Of a stretch of 64,000 nt of DNA, positions 33,842-42,718 are shown one piece after another; the stretch's first letter is position 1; every line of letters starts with the position of its first letter. The notes under the pieces were generated by a model. That model saw only the letters and a program-made list of their open reading frames with translations, made no database searches and had not been told where the DNA came from. Source of the DNA: Streptomyces sp. NBC_01335 (GTDB taxonomy: Bacteria > Actinomycetota > Actinomycetes > Streptomycetales > Streptomycetaceae); the NCBI RefSeq assembly GCF_035953295.1, contig NZ_CP108370.1, positions 868,001 to 932,000 of the forward strand, in the 5' to 3' direction. The position numbers and the translations under genes are program-made.

Positions 33842-34648
33842 TCACGCCGGATGCGCGCCGCTCTCCGAGGCGGCGAAGTCCAGCAGCTGCGCGGGCGTGA
33901 CGCCTTCGGGAATCGGCACGGGCGCGGGTGTGCGCAGCGGCGGCTGCCAGCCCCGCTCCGGGTCGTAGCTCCGCACCACCCGGGCCGGAGCGCCCGCCAC
34001 GACGGAGTGGTCCGGGACCTCTCCGCGTACGATCGCGCCCGCCGCCACCACGACGTTGCGGCCGAGCCGGGCGCCGGGCAGCACCACGGCTCCCGTGCCG
34101 ATCCAGCAGCCGGGGCCTATCACCACCGGTTCCATGCGCGGCCACTGCCTGCCGACCGGCTGGTCCGGGTCGTCGTAGCTGTGGTTCGTGGAGGTGATGT
34201 AGACGTACGGGCCGCAGTACGTGTTCGAGCCGATGGTCACCGTGGTGTCGGCGATGACGTGACTGCCCCGGCCGAGTACGACCCCGTCGTCCAGGGTCAG
34301 TATGGGGTCGGGGCCCAGCTCCAGACCGGGCATCATCCCGGCGGTGAGCGTCACCTGTTCGGCTATGACGCAGTGGTCCCCGAGGCGGATCCACGGCTCG
34401 CCGAAGACCGTGCCCTGCGGGAACGCCAGCCGCGTCCCGGGCCCGATCCGGCCGAAGCGCAGCGGACCGGGGTGCTCGGCGGTCACCGCGCCGTGTTCCC
34501 CCACCCAGGCCCGGCCGCGGTGGACCGCGCGGGAGGCGGCGTGGCGCCACCAGCGGGAGAGGAAGGAGAACGTGTGTTTGCTCTTCGGCACCCGCTCACG
34601 GTAGCCCTCCGGTCCACCCCCCTCGGCGCTCCGCTCTGTGATGTTCAC
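33842..34648 (-). CDS. Left-handed beta-helix (hexapeptide) acyltransferase
   Basis: Up to 268 residues. A helical N-terminus (SRWWRHAASRAVHRGRAWVGE) is followed by a left-handed beta-helix built of hexapeptide repeats (about 68-235), interrupted by the substrate loop TSTNHSYDDPDQPVGRQW (about 150-168). The active-site-type His in NHSYDD and the run VVIGPGCWIGTGAVVLPGARLGRNVVVAAGAIV resemble maltose/galactoside O-acetyltransferases. It likely uses acetyl-CoA to modify a sugar or cell-surface polymer. GTG 34648 and GTG 34591 are both possible starts; the second gives the usual PKSKHTFSFL N-terminus. Confidence 0.85.
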   Translation of the reverse strand: MNITERSAEGGGPEGYRERVPKSKHTFSFLSRWWRHAASRAVHRGRAWVGEHGAVTAEHPGPLRFGRIGPGTRLAFPQGTVFGEPWIRLGDHCVIAEQVTLTAGMMPGLELGPDPILTLDDGVVLGRGSHVIADTTVTIGSNTYCGPYVYITSTNHSYDDPDQPVGRQWPRMEPVVIGPGCWIGTGAVVLPGARLGRNVVVAAGAIVRGEVPDHSVVAGAPARVVRSYDPERGWQPPLRTPAPVPIPEGVTPAQLLDFAASESGAHPA

Positions 34649-34735
34649 CCCAATGTTCGGCGTCGATCTTCGGCGGGTGCGACGGCGTCACCTACCGTTC
34701 CCCCCGGACATCACCGTCGGACGAAGGAGCGGACC

Positions 34736-35266
34736 ATGGCGGAGCAACCGTTGATCACGGGCGTGGGCGGCAAGGAGCCGTCGGTCGACGCGGACGCCTT
34801 CGTGGCGCCGACCGCCGTCGTGATCGGCGAGGTCACCCTCGCACCGGGTTCGAGCGTCTGGTACCAGGCGGTGCTGCGGGCGGACTGCGGCCCGATCTCC
34901 GTGGGAGCGGACAGCAACATCCAGGACAACTGCAGCGTCCACACCGACCCGGGCTTCCCGCTCACGGTCGGGGACCGGGTTTCCGTGGGCCACAACGCCG
35001 TACTGCACGGTTGTGTGATCGAGGACGACGTGCTGATCGGCATGGGCGCGACCGTGCTCAACGGCGCCCACATCGGGGCCGGATCACTGGTCGCCGCGCA
35101 GGCCCTCGTCCCCCAGGGCATGCGGGTGCCGCCGGGCTCCCTCGTGGCGGGCGTACCCGCACGGGTCAAGCGGCCGGTCACCGCGGAGGAGTTGGAGGGG
35201 ATCTCGTTCAACGCGGTCGGTTACGTGGAGCTGGCCAAGGCCCACCGCGAGGCCCACGCGGGCTGA
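34736..35266 (+). CDS. Gamma-class carbonic anhydrase-like protein
   Basis: A 176-residue left-handed beta-helix protein of the gamma-carbonic anhydrase/PaaY/YrdA group. The hexapeptide helix spans about 15-145. The zinc ligands are in NCSVHTDPGFP (His near 66) and VSVGHNAVLHGC (His near 86 and 91), and the family Arg/Asp/Gln residues are in VLRADCGPISVGADSNIQDN. GAAGGAG lies 7 nt before the ATG. It probably hydrates CO2 or stabilises a metabolic enzyme; it acts in the cytoplasm. Monocistronic between two leftward genes. Confidence 0.9.
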   Translation: MAEQPLITGVGGKEPSVDADAFVAPTAVVIGEVTLAPGSSVWYQAVLRADCGPISVGADSNIQDNCSVHTDPGFPLTVGDRVSVGHNAVLHGCVIEDDVLIGMGATVLNGAHIGAGSLVAAQALVPQGMRVPPGSLVAGVPARVKRPVTAEELEGISFNAVGYVELAKAHREAHAG

Positions 35267-35336
35267 GCCAAGGCAGGTCGCGGGGCCCACGCGGGGTGAG
35301 CCGGCGCCGCTGAACCAGGGCGGGACGCCCCGGCCC

Positions 35337-35984
35337 TCAGTCCGCCGCGGCGACCGGGGCCGGGGTTTCGTCGGACCGGGCGGCCGCCTTCTTCGCACGG
35401 TTCTTCAGCACCAGCATCGACGTCAGGCCGATGAGCACCGCGACCAGGAGCCCGAGCCAGGAGAAGCGCTTCAGCCAGGCCTCGGCCACCACGCCCACCG
35501 TGTAGATGACGGCGGTGGTGCCGCCCGCCCAGACGATCCCGCCGAGCACGTTGGCGATGAGGAACTTCCAGTACGGCATGTGCAGCACACCGGCGAGCGG
35601 TCCCGCGAAGATGCGCAGCAGGGCCACGAAGCGGCCGAAGAACACCGCCCACATGCCCCACTTCTCGAACGAGCGCTCCGCCATGCCCACTTGGGCGGCA
35701 CCGAAGTGCTTGGGGAATTTCGCCTCCAGCCGGGCCAGCAGCGGGCGACCGCCCTTCCTGCCGATCGCGTAGCCGATCGAGTCGCCGACGACCGCCCCCG
35801 CGGTGGCGCAGGCGCCCAGGACGTACGGGTTGATGTCGCCGTGCTGGGACGAGAGGAGAGCCGCGCTGACGAGGACGATCTCGCCGGGCAGCGGGATGCC
35901 GAGGCTCTCCACGCCGATGACGCCCGCCACCAGAAGGTAGATGCTGAGCGCGGGGATGGTTTCGAGCCACTCCTGGACGTGCAA
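35337..35984 (-). CDS. DedA-family membrane protein
   Basis: A 215-residue DedA/SNARE-associated membrane protein. It has hydrophobic helices near 10-30, 40-65, 105-130, 140-165 and 172-192 and the family signatures GIPLPGEIVLV (about 29), GDSIGYAIGRKGGR (about 67) and FGRFVALLRIFAGPLAGVLHMPYWKF (about 116-141, the R-F-x-P/A-x-x-R-x-x-x-x motif). DedA proteins flip phospholipids or undecaprenyl phosphate and maintain membrane energisation. Start TTG 35984 with GGGAGGA 7 nt upstream. The C-terminus is basic then acidic. Confidence 0.9.
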   Translation of the reverse strand: MHVQEWLETIPALSIYLLVAGVIGVESLGIPLPGEIVLVSAALLSSQHGDINPYVLGACATAGAVVGDSIGYAIGRKGGRPLLARLEAKFPKHFGAAQVGMAERSFEKWGMWAVFFGRFVALLRIFAGPLAGVLHMPYWKFLIANVLGGIVWAGGTTAVIYTVGVVAEAWLKRFSWLGLLVAVLIGLTSMLVLKNRAKKAAARSDETPAPVAAAD

Positions 35985-36150
35985 CGCCGTTCCTCCCGTG
36001 CGGGTGTTCCCCCTGCCGGCCGCCCGTGCGGCGGCGAGGCACAGTGCACCAGCCTACCGGGCGCGGCCTCCTCCAAATCGGCCGCTCCCGGCGGCGGAGC
36101 TCCCGCGCGCGGGAGCACGGACGGCGGGGCCGCGCGGACGGCGGGCCGGA

Positions 36151-36606
36151 TCAGCCGTGCGGACGGAGCGTCCAGATCACCGTCATCTCACCGGTCACGG
36201 CTCCGTCGGCGCGGGTGATCTCGATCGTGACGGGGAACTCGGGCCGCTCGCCCTCGTCCAGCTCGGCCACCACCTCGGCGGCGGGACGGCCCAGGGTGGC
36301 GGTCGCGGTGACCTCGCCCATGGCCAGCTTGCGGTAGCCGATCTCGGCCCGGACGGCGAGCGGCACGGCGCGGTCGAGCTGGTCGCCGAAGGCCGCCATC
36401 ACGATCGCGCCGCTGGCGGACTCGGCGAGCGTGAACATCGCTCCGGCGTGCGGTCCGCCGAGGTGGTTGTGGTAGTCGGCCTGGTCGGGCAGGCGCAGCA
36501 CCGCGCGCTCCGCCCCGGTCTCCAGGAATTCGAGGTCGAGGGTGCGGACCATCGGCACCGTCGCGGCGAGCATGTCACCGAGGTTCTTCTCTTCTGCAGC
36601 GCTCAT
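36151..36606 (-). CDS. Hotdog-fold thioesterase-like protein (DUF4442/PaaI type)
   Basis: A 151-residue single hotdog domain protein. The core ADYHNHLGGPHAGAMFTLAESASGAIVMAAFG (about 62-92), with the conserved N-x-x-x-x-x-H-x-G arrangement, fits acyl-CoA thioesterases of the PaaI/DUF4442 type. It would hydrolyse an aryl- or fatty-acyl-CoA in the cytoplasm. ATG 36606 is used; TAACAT lies 7 nt upstream and no ribosome site is present, so the transcript is probably leaderless. Divergent from a membrane-anchored DUF8017-like gene 94 bp away. Confidence 0.85.
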   Translation of the reverse strand: MSAAEEKNLGDMLAATVPMVRTLDLEFLETGAERAVLRLPDQADYHNHLGGPHAGAMFTLAESASGAIVMAAFGDQLDRAVPLAVRAEIGYRKLAMGEVTATATLGRPAAEVVAELDEGERPEFPVTIEITRADGAVTGEMTVIWTLRPHG

Positions 36607-36613
36607 GGCCAGG

Positions 36614-36619
36614 ATGTTA
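36614..36619 (-). promoter_or_regulatory. Probable -10 of the leaderless thioesterase promoter
   Basis: On the minus strand TAACAT ends 7 nt before ATG 36606. Confidence 0.55.
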
Positions 36620-36686
36620 CTCGCGGGTAGATGTGCTTGGCCATCCCCGTGCGGGGGCGGCCATGGCCGCCGACTCCGCGTCCCTC

Positions 36687-36692
36687 TATGGT
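36687..36692 (+). promoter_or_regulatory. Probable -10 of the leaderless DUF8017-like gene
   Basis: TATGGT ends 8 nt before ATG 36701. No ribosome site lies between. Confidence 0.5.
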
Positions 36693-36700
36693 TACTGGCC

Positions 36701-37828
36701 ATGTGGCCAGGACAGCAGCCGCCCGGGGGCGAGCAGAACCCGCAGGACCCGAACCAGAATCCGTACCAGCAGCCGGGGTACCAGCAGCCGAATCCGTATC
36801 AGCAGCCGGGCTACCCGCAGGGTCAGCCGGGGCAACAGGGACAGCCGGGACAGCCGCAGGGGCAGCAGCCCGGCTACGGCTACCCGCAGGGGCAGCAGCC
36901 CGGTTACGGCTATCCGCAGGGCGGGCCGAACGCCGTGCAGCCGCCGCCGAACCCGTACCAGCAGCCGACCGTCCCGGCGTACGCCGTGCAGGCGCCTCCC
37001 GGCGGACCGCAGCGGCCGGACGACAAGCGGAAGACCGCGGTGGTCGCCGTGGTCGCGGCGACCGCGGTCGTGGTCACGGCGGTCGTCACCGGCGTCGTGG
37101 TGATGAAGAAGGACGACAAGCCCGGCGGCAAGGACGTCGCCGACGGCAAGGCTTCGTCGTCCGTCTCGGCGAAACCTTCCGCCAAGACCTCCCCGCCCGC
37201 CAATCCGCGGAGCGGCGACGACGACCCGAAGCCGACGGTGCCCGGGTGGAAGGTGGTCACCAACCCCAAGTGGGGGACGCGGTTCGAGGTACCGGGCGAC
37301 TGGGAGGTGTCGTCCGCCGGCATGAGCGCCGGGTTCGAGGACGCCAAGAACCCGACGGGTACACCCGCCGCCATCTTCACCGCGCCCGCGTACCTCAAGA
37401 GCAAGTGGTGCGTGGACGACTCCGACAAGGACGGGCACGAGGAGGAGACCAGCCTCGCCGGCGTCGGCAGCAAGGGCGCGCAGGGCGCCAAGTCGACCGA
37501 CGAGGCGGCGACGAAGACCGCGGAACAGTGGGTCTGGGCGGGCTACGCGCAGACGGACCCCGTGAACAAGATCAAGGTCGGCGCCCCGGAGCCGTACACC
37601 ACCACGTCCGGCCTGACCGGGAGCGTCGCCAGGGCCACCGCGCTCGGCCTGGCGAACAAGCACAAGTGCGACACGGACGGGAAGTCGGTCGTCTTCAGCT
37701 TCAAGAACAGCGACGGGGCGTACGCGAGCTGGGTCCTCTTCGGCGCCACCGGCGTGGACGACGAGCTGCCCGACACCACCATCGACAAGATCCTGAGCAC
37801 GGTCCGGCTGGTGGACGTCAGCTCCTGA
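36701..37828 (+). CDS. Membrane-anchored protein with Pro/Gln-rich cytoplasmic domain (DUF8017-like)
   Basis: A 375-residue protein in three parts. Residues 1-105 are a Pro/Gln/Gly/Tyr-rich disordered region with repeats of PYQQPGY and GQQPGYGYPQ. One transmembrane helix follows at about 110-135 (AVVAVVAATAVVVTAVVTGVVVM). The extracytoplasmic domain (about 180-375) begins PGWKVVTNPKWGTRFEVPGDWEV and has two cysteines likely to pair. This layout is common in Streptomyces surface proteins. Function unknown; the exported domain has no catalytic motif I recognise. The gene starts with a leaderless-type promoter and ends before a 15-bp-stem terminator. Confidence 0.82.
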   Translation: MWPGQQPPGGEQNPQDPNQNPYQQPGYQQPNPYQQPGYPQGQPGQQGQPGQPQGQQPGYGYPQGQQPGYGYPQGGPNAVQPPPNPYQQPTVPAYAVQAPPGGPQRPDDKRKTAVVAVVAATAVVVTAVVTGVVVMKKDDKPGGKDVADGKASSSVSAKPSAKTSPPANPRSGDDDPKPTVPGWKVVTNPKWGTRFEVPGDWEVSSAGMSAGFEDAKNPTGTPAAIFTAPAYLKSKWCVDDSDKDGHEEETSLAGVGSKGAQGAKSTDEAATKTAEQWVWAGYAQTDPVNKIKVGAPEPYTTTSGLTGSVARATALGLANKHKCDTDGKSVVFSFKNSDGAYASWVLFGATGVDDELPDTTIDKILSTVRLVDVSS

Positions 37829-37869
37829 TCCACCGCCCGCACCCCCGTTCCGACGCGCCTCCGGCGCCC

Positions 37870-37914
37870 CCGGTTCCGCCGCCCGGCTCTCCGCGAGCGG
37901 GGCGGCGGAACCGG
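37870..37914 (+). terminator. Strong hairpin after the DUF8017-like gene
   Basis: A 15-bp perfect stem (CCGGTTCCGCCGCCC and its complement) with a 15-nt loop, 42 bp after the stop. Confidence 0.7.
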
Positions 37915-37954
37915 AGGAAAGCCGGACCTCGTGCACTCCCGGGGACATATCCAT

Positions 37955-37984
37955 TTGGCAAGGCGGGGCACCGGCGTGTTTAGT
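37955..37984 (+). promoter_or_regulatory. Candidate promoter of the MFS gene (leaderless)
   Basis: TTGGCA (37955-37960), an 18-nt spacer, then TTTAGT (37979-37984), which ends 6 nt before GTG 37991. Transcription would start at the GTG. Confidence 0.6.
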
Positions 37985-37990
37985 CCCTGG

Positions 37991-39355
37991 GTGACGTCCC
38001 CCGTTCCTTCCCCCGCGAAGCGGCGCCGCCCCGAGTGGGCCGGCCGCAATTACACCCTGCTGACCAGCGCCGCCATCATCACGGGCGTGGGCAGCAGCAG
38101 TGCCCTCATCGCCACCTCGTTCGCGGTGCTCCAGCAAGGCGGGGACGGCGGGGACATCGGACTCGTGGCCGCCGCCCGCACCCTGCCGCTGGTGGTCTTC
38201 ATCCTGATCGGCGGGGCCGTCGCGGACCGGATGCCGCGCCACCGGGTGATGGTCGCGGCCAACGCGCTCAACTGCGTCTCCCAGGCCGCCTTCGCCCTGC
38301 TGGTGCTGACCGGCACCGCCGAGCTCTGGCAGATGATGGTGCTCACCGCGCTCTGCGGCACCGGACAGGCCTTCTTCAACCCGGCCGCCGAGGGCATGCT
38401 GATGTCCTCGGTCACTCCGGAGCAGTCCGCCCGCGCCTTCTCCTTCTTCCGCATGTCGACCCAGGGAGCCGGCATCGGCGGGGCCGCCCTCGGCGGGGTC
38501 ATGGCCTCCGCGATGAACCCCGGGTGGGTGCTGGCCGTGGACGCGGCGGGCTTCGCGGTCGCCGGTGCGCTCCGCGCTTTCCTGGACGTGAGCCACATCC
38601 CCGCCCGCGAGCCGGGCGGTGGCCTCCTCTCCGACATGCGCGAGGGGTGGCAGGAGTTCATCGGCCGCCCCTGGCTCTGGTCGATCGTGGCGCAGTTCTC
38701 GGTGGTGGTGGCGGTCGTCGGCGCCGCCGAGTCGGTCTACGGCCCACTGGTCGCCCGCGACGAGTTCGGCGGTCCGGGCCCCTGGGGCACCGCCCTCGCC
38801 ACCTTCGGTGTGGGCACGCTCGGCGGGGCGCTGCTGATGTCCCGGTGGAAGCCCCGGCGGCTGCTGCTCGCGGGCACGCTCGGCGTCTTCCCGCTGGCCC
38901 TCCCCTCGGCGGCGCTCGCCGTGCCACTGCCGGTGGCGGGGCTCTGCGTCGTGATGTTCGTGAGCGGCGTCGCCATCGAGGTGTTCGGGGTGTCCTGGAT
39001 GACGACGATGCACCAGGAGATTCCGGAGGAGAAGCTGTCGCGGGTCTCCGCCTACGACTGGTTCGGCTCCGTGGCGATGCTGCCGCTCGCCACGGCGGTG
39101 GCCGGTCCGGTCGAGGGGCTCGTCGGGCGCGGTACGGCGCTCTGGGGGTGCGCCGCGCTGGTGGTGCTCATGACCGCGCTGGTCCTGCTCGTACCGGACG
39201 TACGGAACATGACCCGGCGCGAGCACACCGGGCCCGTCACGGCGAGCGGCCCCGGATCCGAGGACTCCCTGTCGGTGCCGGCCGCCGGTGCCGCCGTCCC
39301 CCTGATGGCCGGTACCTCAGCCGATGCTGAAGGCGCCTTCGGGCGGCTCGGGTGA
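37991..39355 (+). CDS. MFS transporter
   Basis: A 454-residue transporter of the MFS_3-type (multidrug or metabolite exporter). About twelve hydrophobic helices span 20-400, with the loop motif GGAVADRMPRHRVMVAANAL (about 70-90) between helices 2 and 3, a classic MFS A-like motif. The C-terminal 50 residues are hydrophilic. GTG 37991 was chosen from the promoter geometry; another GTG at 37976 is in frame. Its last 39 bp overlap the convergent spermidine-synthase-like gene. Substrate unknown. Confidence 0.88.
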   Translation: MTSPVPSPAKRRRPEWAGRNYTLLTSAAIITGVGSSSALIATSFAVLQQGGDGGDIGLVAAARTLPLVVFILIGGAVADRMPRHRVMVAANALNCVSQAAFALLVLTGTAELWQMMVLTALCGTGQAFFNPAAEGMLMSSVTPEQSARAFSFFRMSTQGAGIGGAALGGVMASAMNPGWVLAVDAAGFAVAGALRAFLDVSHIPAREPGGGLLSDMREGWQEFIGRPWLWSIVAQFSVVVAVVGAAESVYGPLVARDEFGGPGPWGTALATFGVGTLGGALLMSRWKPRRLLLAGTLGVFPLALPSAALAVPLPVAGLCVVMFVSGVAIEVFGVSWMTTMHQEIPEEKLSRVSAYDWFGSVAMLPLATAVAGPVEGLVGRGTALWGCAALVVLMTALVLLVPDVRNMTRREHTGPVTASGPGSEDSLSVPAAGAAVPLMAGTSADAEGAFGRLG

Positions 39356-40162
39356 GGCGACCGCGTCGGCGTCACCGACCGGTTCCGCCCGGCCGATCAG
39401 GCGGGTGAGCGCCGGCCCGTGTTCGACCCGGGCGGGAAACGCGTCGCCCGCGCAGCGCCGGGTGAGCGCGGCGGTGTCCAGCGGTGCGTGCGCGGCCAGC
39501 AGTACGACGTTCCCGAAGCGCCGGCCGCGCAGCACGGCGGGTTCGGCGACGACCGCGAGCTCGGGGAAGACGTCGGCGAAGCCGGCGAGCTGGGAGCGGA
39601 GGAAGCCGAAGGGTGCGCTGTCGGCGAGGTTGGCGGCGTAGATCCCGTCGGCGCGCAGCACCCGGGCGGCGGCCCGCGCGTACTCGACGGAGGTGAGGTG
39701 GGCCGGAACACGCGACCCGCCGAAGACGTCCGCGATCAGTACGTCGACCGAGCCCGGCGCGGTCCGCTCCAGCAGCTCCCGGGCGTCCTCGGCGTGCACG
39801 GTGATCCCGCTGTCGTCCGGCAGCGGCAGCAGCTCCGCCACCAGTTCCAGCAGTCCCCGGTCGGCCTCGGCGACCCGCTGGCGGGAGCCGGGCCGGGTGG
39901 CGGCGGTGTAGCGCGGCAGGGTCAGCGCCCCACCGCCCAGGTGCAGGACGTCGAGCGGTTCGCCCGGGGCGGCGGCGGTGTCCAGCACGTGCGCGAGCCG
40001 CTGGACGTACTCGAACTCCAGGTACGCGGGGTCGTCCAGGTCCACGTAGGACTGCGGGGCCCCGTCGACCGTGAGCAGCCACGCGTGGTCCCGGTCCACG
40101 TCGGGCAGCAGGCGGGCGGTGCCGCAGTCGACATCGCGGATGACGGGTATCGGCTCGTTCAC
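39317..40162 (-). CDS. Spermidine synthase-like methyltransferase-fold protein
   Basis: A 281-residue PABS-family protein. The Rossmann nucleotide motif LDVLHLGGGALTLPRY (about 70-85), the acidic end of strand 2 (VAEADRGLL, about 97), HAEDARELLE (about 123-132) and the strand-4 acidic motif VDVLIADVFGGSRVPAHL (about 139-156) match the spermidine-synthase fold. No membrane part is fused. It may bind decarboxylated AdoMet or AdoMet, but a role in polyamine synthesis is not shown by context. Convergent with the MFS gene (39-bp overlap). Downstream of the EF-Tu3 gene on the same strand. Confidence 0.85.
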   Translation of the reverse strand: MNEPIPVIRDVDCGTARLLPDVDRDHAWLLTVDGAPQSYVDLDDPAYLEFEYVQRLAHVLDTAAAPGEPLDVLHLGGGALTLPRYTAATRPGSRQRVAEADRGLLELVAELLPLPDDSGITVHAEDARELLERTAPGSVDVLIADVFGGSRVPAHLTSVEYARAAARVLRADGIYAANLADSAPFGFLRSQLAGFADVFPELAVVAEPAVLRGRRFGNVVLLAAHAPLDTAALTRRCAGDAFPARVEHGPALTRLIGRAEPVGDADAVASPEPPEGAFSIG

Positions 40163-40246
40163 TCCCCCATTGTGAGGCGTCCGAGGGGGTGCGGCGTCCG
40201 GCGGGATGCGGCGTACGGCGAGGCGCGGAGGGACGGGGAGTCCGGC

Positions 40247-40280
40247 GGGCCCGCCTCCCCCGGGTGGGGAAGGCGGGCCC
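40247..40280 (-). terminator. GC-rich hairpin after the EF-Tu3-type gene
   Basis: GGGCCCGCCTCCCC pairs with GGGGAAGGCGGGCCC (one bulged A). It lies 49-82 bp beyond the tuf-like stop. Confidence 0.65.
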
Positions 40281-40328
40281 CGGCCGTCGCGGCCGCAGCG
40301 GCCTTCGCGCCGTCACGGCCGCAGCGGC

Positions 40329-41505
40329 TCAGAGCAGCGCGGTGACGGTACCGGCGCCGACCGTGCGACCGCCCTCACGGATCGCGAAGCCGAGTCCGGC
40401 CTCCAGCGGGACGTCCCGGCCGAGCTCGACGGTCATGGTGACCGTCTCCCCCGGGCGGGCGGCCCCGGCCGTCCCCAGGTCCACGTCACCGACCACGTCC
40501 GCGGTGCGGATGTAGAACTGCGGCCGGTAGCCGGTGGCGACCGGGGTGGTGCGGCCGCCCTCGCGGGCGGACAGCACGTAGACCTGAGCGGTGAAACGGC
40601 GCGTCGGGGGTGGTGCTGCCCGGCGCCGCCACGACATGGCCCCGCCGGACCCGGTCGCGCTCCACTCCGCGTAGCAGCAGGGCGACGTTGTCCCCGGCCT
40701 GCGCGGACTCCATCGGCTTGCCGAAGGTCTCCAGACCGGTGACCACCGTCTCGGTGTCCGCGCCGAGCACGTGGACCCGGTCGCCGATGCGTACGGTGCC
40801 GCGCTCGACCGCACCGGTGACGACGGTGCCGCGCCCGGTGATGGTGAGCACGTTCTCCACCGGGAGCAGGAAGGGCGCGTCGGTGTAGCGCACCGGCATC
40901 GGGACGTACGTGTCCACCGCGTCGAGCAGCCCCTCGATCGCCGCCGTCCAGCGCGGGTCGCCCTCCAGCGCCCCGAGCCCGGAGACCTGGACGACGGGGA
41001 CCGAGTCGCCCCCGTACCCGTGGGCGGAGAGCAGGTCGCGCACCTCCAGCTCGACCAGTTCGGCGAGCTCGGGGTCGGCGGCGTCCGCCTTGTTCAGGGC
41101 GACGACGATGTGGTCGACGCCGACCTGGCGGGCCAGCAGCACGTGCTCGGCGGTCTGCGGCATGACGCCGTCGAGCGCGGAGACGACGAGGATCGCCCCG
41201 TCGAGCTGAGCCGCTCCGGTCACCATGTTCTTGATGTAGTCGGCGTGACCCGGCATGTCGACGTGGGCGTAGTGCCGGGTGTCGGTCTCGTACTCGACGT
41301 GCGCGAGGTTGATGGTGATGCCGCGCCGGCTCTCCTCGGGGGCGCGGTCGATCCGGTCGAACGCGACGTACGGGGTGGAGGCGCCCGGCCGCGCGCTCAG
41401 CACCTTGGTGATGGCGGCGGTGAGCGTCGTCTTTCCGTGGTCGACGTGGCCCATGGTTCCGATGTTGAGGTGGGGCTTGGTGCGCACGAATGCCGTCTTG
41501 GGCAT
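40329..41505 (-). pseudogene. tuf3: EF-Tu3-type elongation factor, frameshifted in domain 3
   Basis: The gene encodes a Streptomyces EF-Tu paralogue of about 391 residues once one base is removed. The GTPase motifs are GHVDHGKT (about 19-26), DMPGHADY (about 81-88; the normal Cys is Met) and NKAD (about 136-139; the normal Cys is Ala). Domains 2 and 3 follow, to GGRTVGAGTVTALL at the end. The frame breaks in a run of five G on the plus strand (40606-40610). With four G, ...AAPGSTTP joins directly to [17 protein letters not shown] in one frame. EF-Tu3 is dispensable in streptomycetes, so true loss is possible; so is a homopolymer sequencing error. AAGGA lies 7 nt before the ATG. Confidence 0.85.
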
Positions 41506-42004
41506 GGCTCGTTCCTTGGTTTCGAAGCCGTGAGAGGGGACCCCTGAGCCCGTCCGACCCTCCCCTCGCGGGGTCCGCCGGACAGTCGGAGGAGGGTCAG
41601 CTTCGGGCGCCGCCGAGCAGCGCCGATGCGGCGGAGGTGGCCGCCGCCAGAGGTGCCGCTGCGAGGTTCGCGGTCGCGGAGAACGCGGCGGCGGGGGATG
41701 CCACGGCGGTGTTCGCGGCAGCCTTCGGCGCGTCCGCGACTGCGGACGGCGCTGCGGGGAAGGCGTACCGGGACATGTCTGGATGATGTCTTGTCACAGC
41801 GGTGCGCGTCGACCGGTTTTCCGGACGGGAGGACGCGGCGCGAACCCGGCCCCGGGCACGGTCGTGGGCGTGCCGGCGCGTTCGCTCGCCGGTGGCGGGC
41901 GCGGTGTGCGCGCGACGGACGCGGACCCGTCCTTGCTGTCGGACCGTCAGATCATCGCGCGTACATTACGGCGATCACATGCCTCTTTCCGTTACTCTCC
42001 CCAG
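41506..42004. other. 499-bp intergenic region upstream of tuf3 and the TVP38 gene
   Basis: Divergent control region. An alanine-rich open frame (66 codons, minus strand, 41597-41797) and a similar one on the other strand exist but have no ribosome site and look like compositional chance. TACTCT at 41993-41998, 6 nt before ATG 42005, is a leaderless-type -10. Confidence 0.55.
41993..41998 (+). promoter_or_regulatory. Probable -10 of the leaderless TVP38-family gene
   Basis: TACTCT ends 6 nt before ATG 42005. No ribosome site lies between. Confidence 0.5.
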
Positions 42005-42718
42005 ATGTTCGAACCCGTCCCCGCAGCCCGTCCCCGCAACGGTCCGGCCCTGCGCTGTTCGAAGGCGCTGCTGTCCCCCTGGTCCCGGCTCTCCCTGCTC
42101 GTGGTGGTGCTGGCCGCCGCCGCGTCGAGCATGCTGCTGTTCGATCCACAGCGGATGCTCTCCTCCGGCTGGCCGTCCCAGCTGACGGGCGGCACGGCGG
42201 TCCTGCTGTTCGGGCTGGCGTACGGCGTCTGCACCGTGGCCTTCGCGCCCCGCCCCCTCCTCAACCTGGCGGCAGGAGCGCTCTTCGGCACCCAGGCAGG
42301 TCTGGCCGCGGCCCTCGCGGGCACGGTGCTCGGGGCCGGTACCTCCTTCCTGCTCGGCCGGGTGCTGGGACAGGACGCGCTGCGCACCCTGGTGCGCGGG
42401 CGCTGGCTGAAGGCCGCGGACGGTCTGCTGAGCCGGCACGGTTTCCGTTCCATGCTGGCGCTCCGGCTCTTCCCGGGCGTTCCGTTCGCCGCCGCCAACT
42501 ACTGCGCGGCCACCTCCCGCATGCGGTACGCCCCGTTCCTGCTGGCGACCGGGCTCGGCTCCATCCCCAACACGGCCGCCTACGTCGTCGCGGGCAGCGA
42601 GGCAGCCTCGCCGACATCACCCGCCTTCCTCGTCGCGACGGGCTTCATCGTGCTGTCGGCCGTCGGAGGCGCGCTGGTCGCCTGGCGCAAACGCCATCGG
42701 TTCGGCAAGGCCGCCTGA
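42005..42718 (+). CDS. TVP38/TMEM64-family membrane protein
   Basis: A 237-residue polytopic protein of the VTT/SNARE-associated group related to DedA. Hydrophobic segments lie near 25-45, 60-85, 92-118, 175-195 and 205-225. The signatures PRPLLNLAAGALFGTQAGLAAALAGTVLGAGTSFLLGRVLG (about 82-122) and ALRLFPGVPFAAANYCAATSRMRYAPFLLATGLGSIPNTAAYV are the family's core, with the R-x-F-P motif. It probably works on lipid distribution in the cytoplasmic membrane. It stands 232 bp before uppP, and both relate to membrane lipids. Confidence 0.88.
   Translation: MFEPVPAARPRNGPALRCSKALLSPWSRLSLLVVVLAAAASSMLLFDPQRMLSSGWPSQLTGGTAVLLFGLAYGVCTVAFAPRPLLNLAAGALFGTQAGLAAALAGTVLGAGTSFLLGRVLGQDALRTLVRGRWLKAADGLLSRHGFRSMLALRLFPGVPFAAANYCAATSRMRYAPFLLATGLGSIPNTAAYVVAGSEAASPTSPAFLVATGFIVLSAVGGALVAWRKRHRFGKAA

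Noticed and set aside
36692..39226. 844-codon minus-strand frame across the DUF8017-like and MFS genes
   Set aside because: Antisense to two well-supported genes and a terminator, with composition typical of shadow frames.
41597..41797. Alanine-rich 66-codon frame upstream of tuf3
   Set aside because: Similar Ala-rich frames exist on both strands, no ribosome site, probable compositional artefact.
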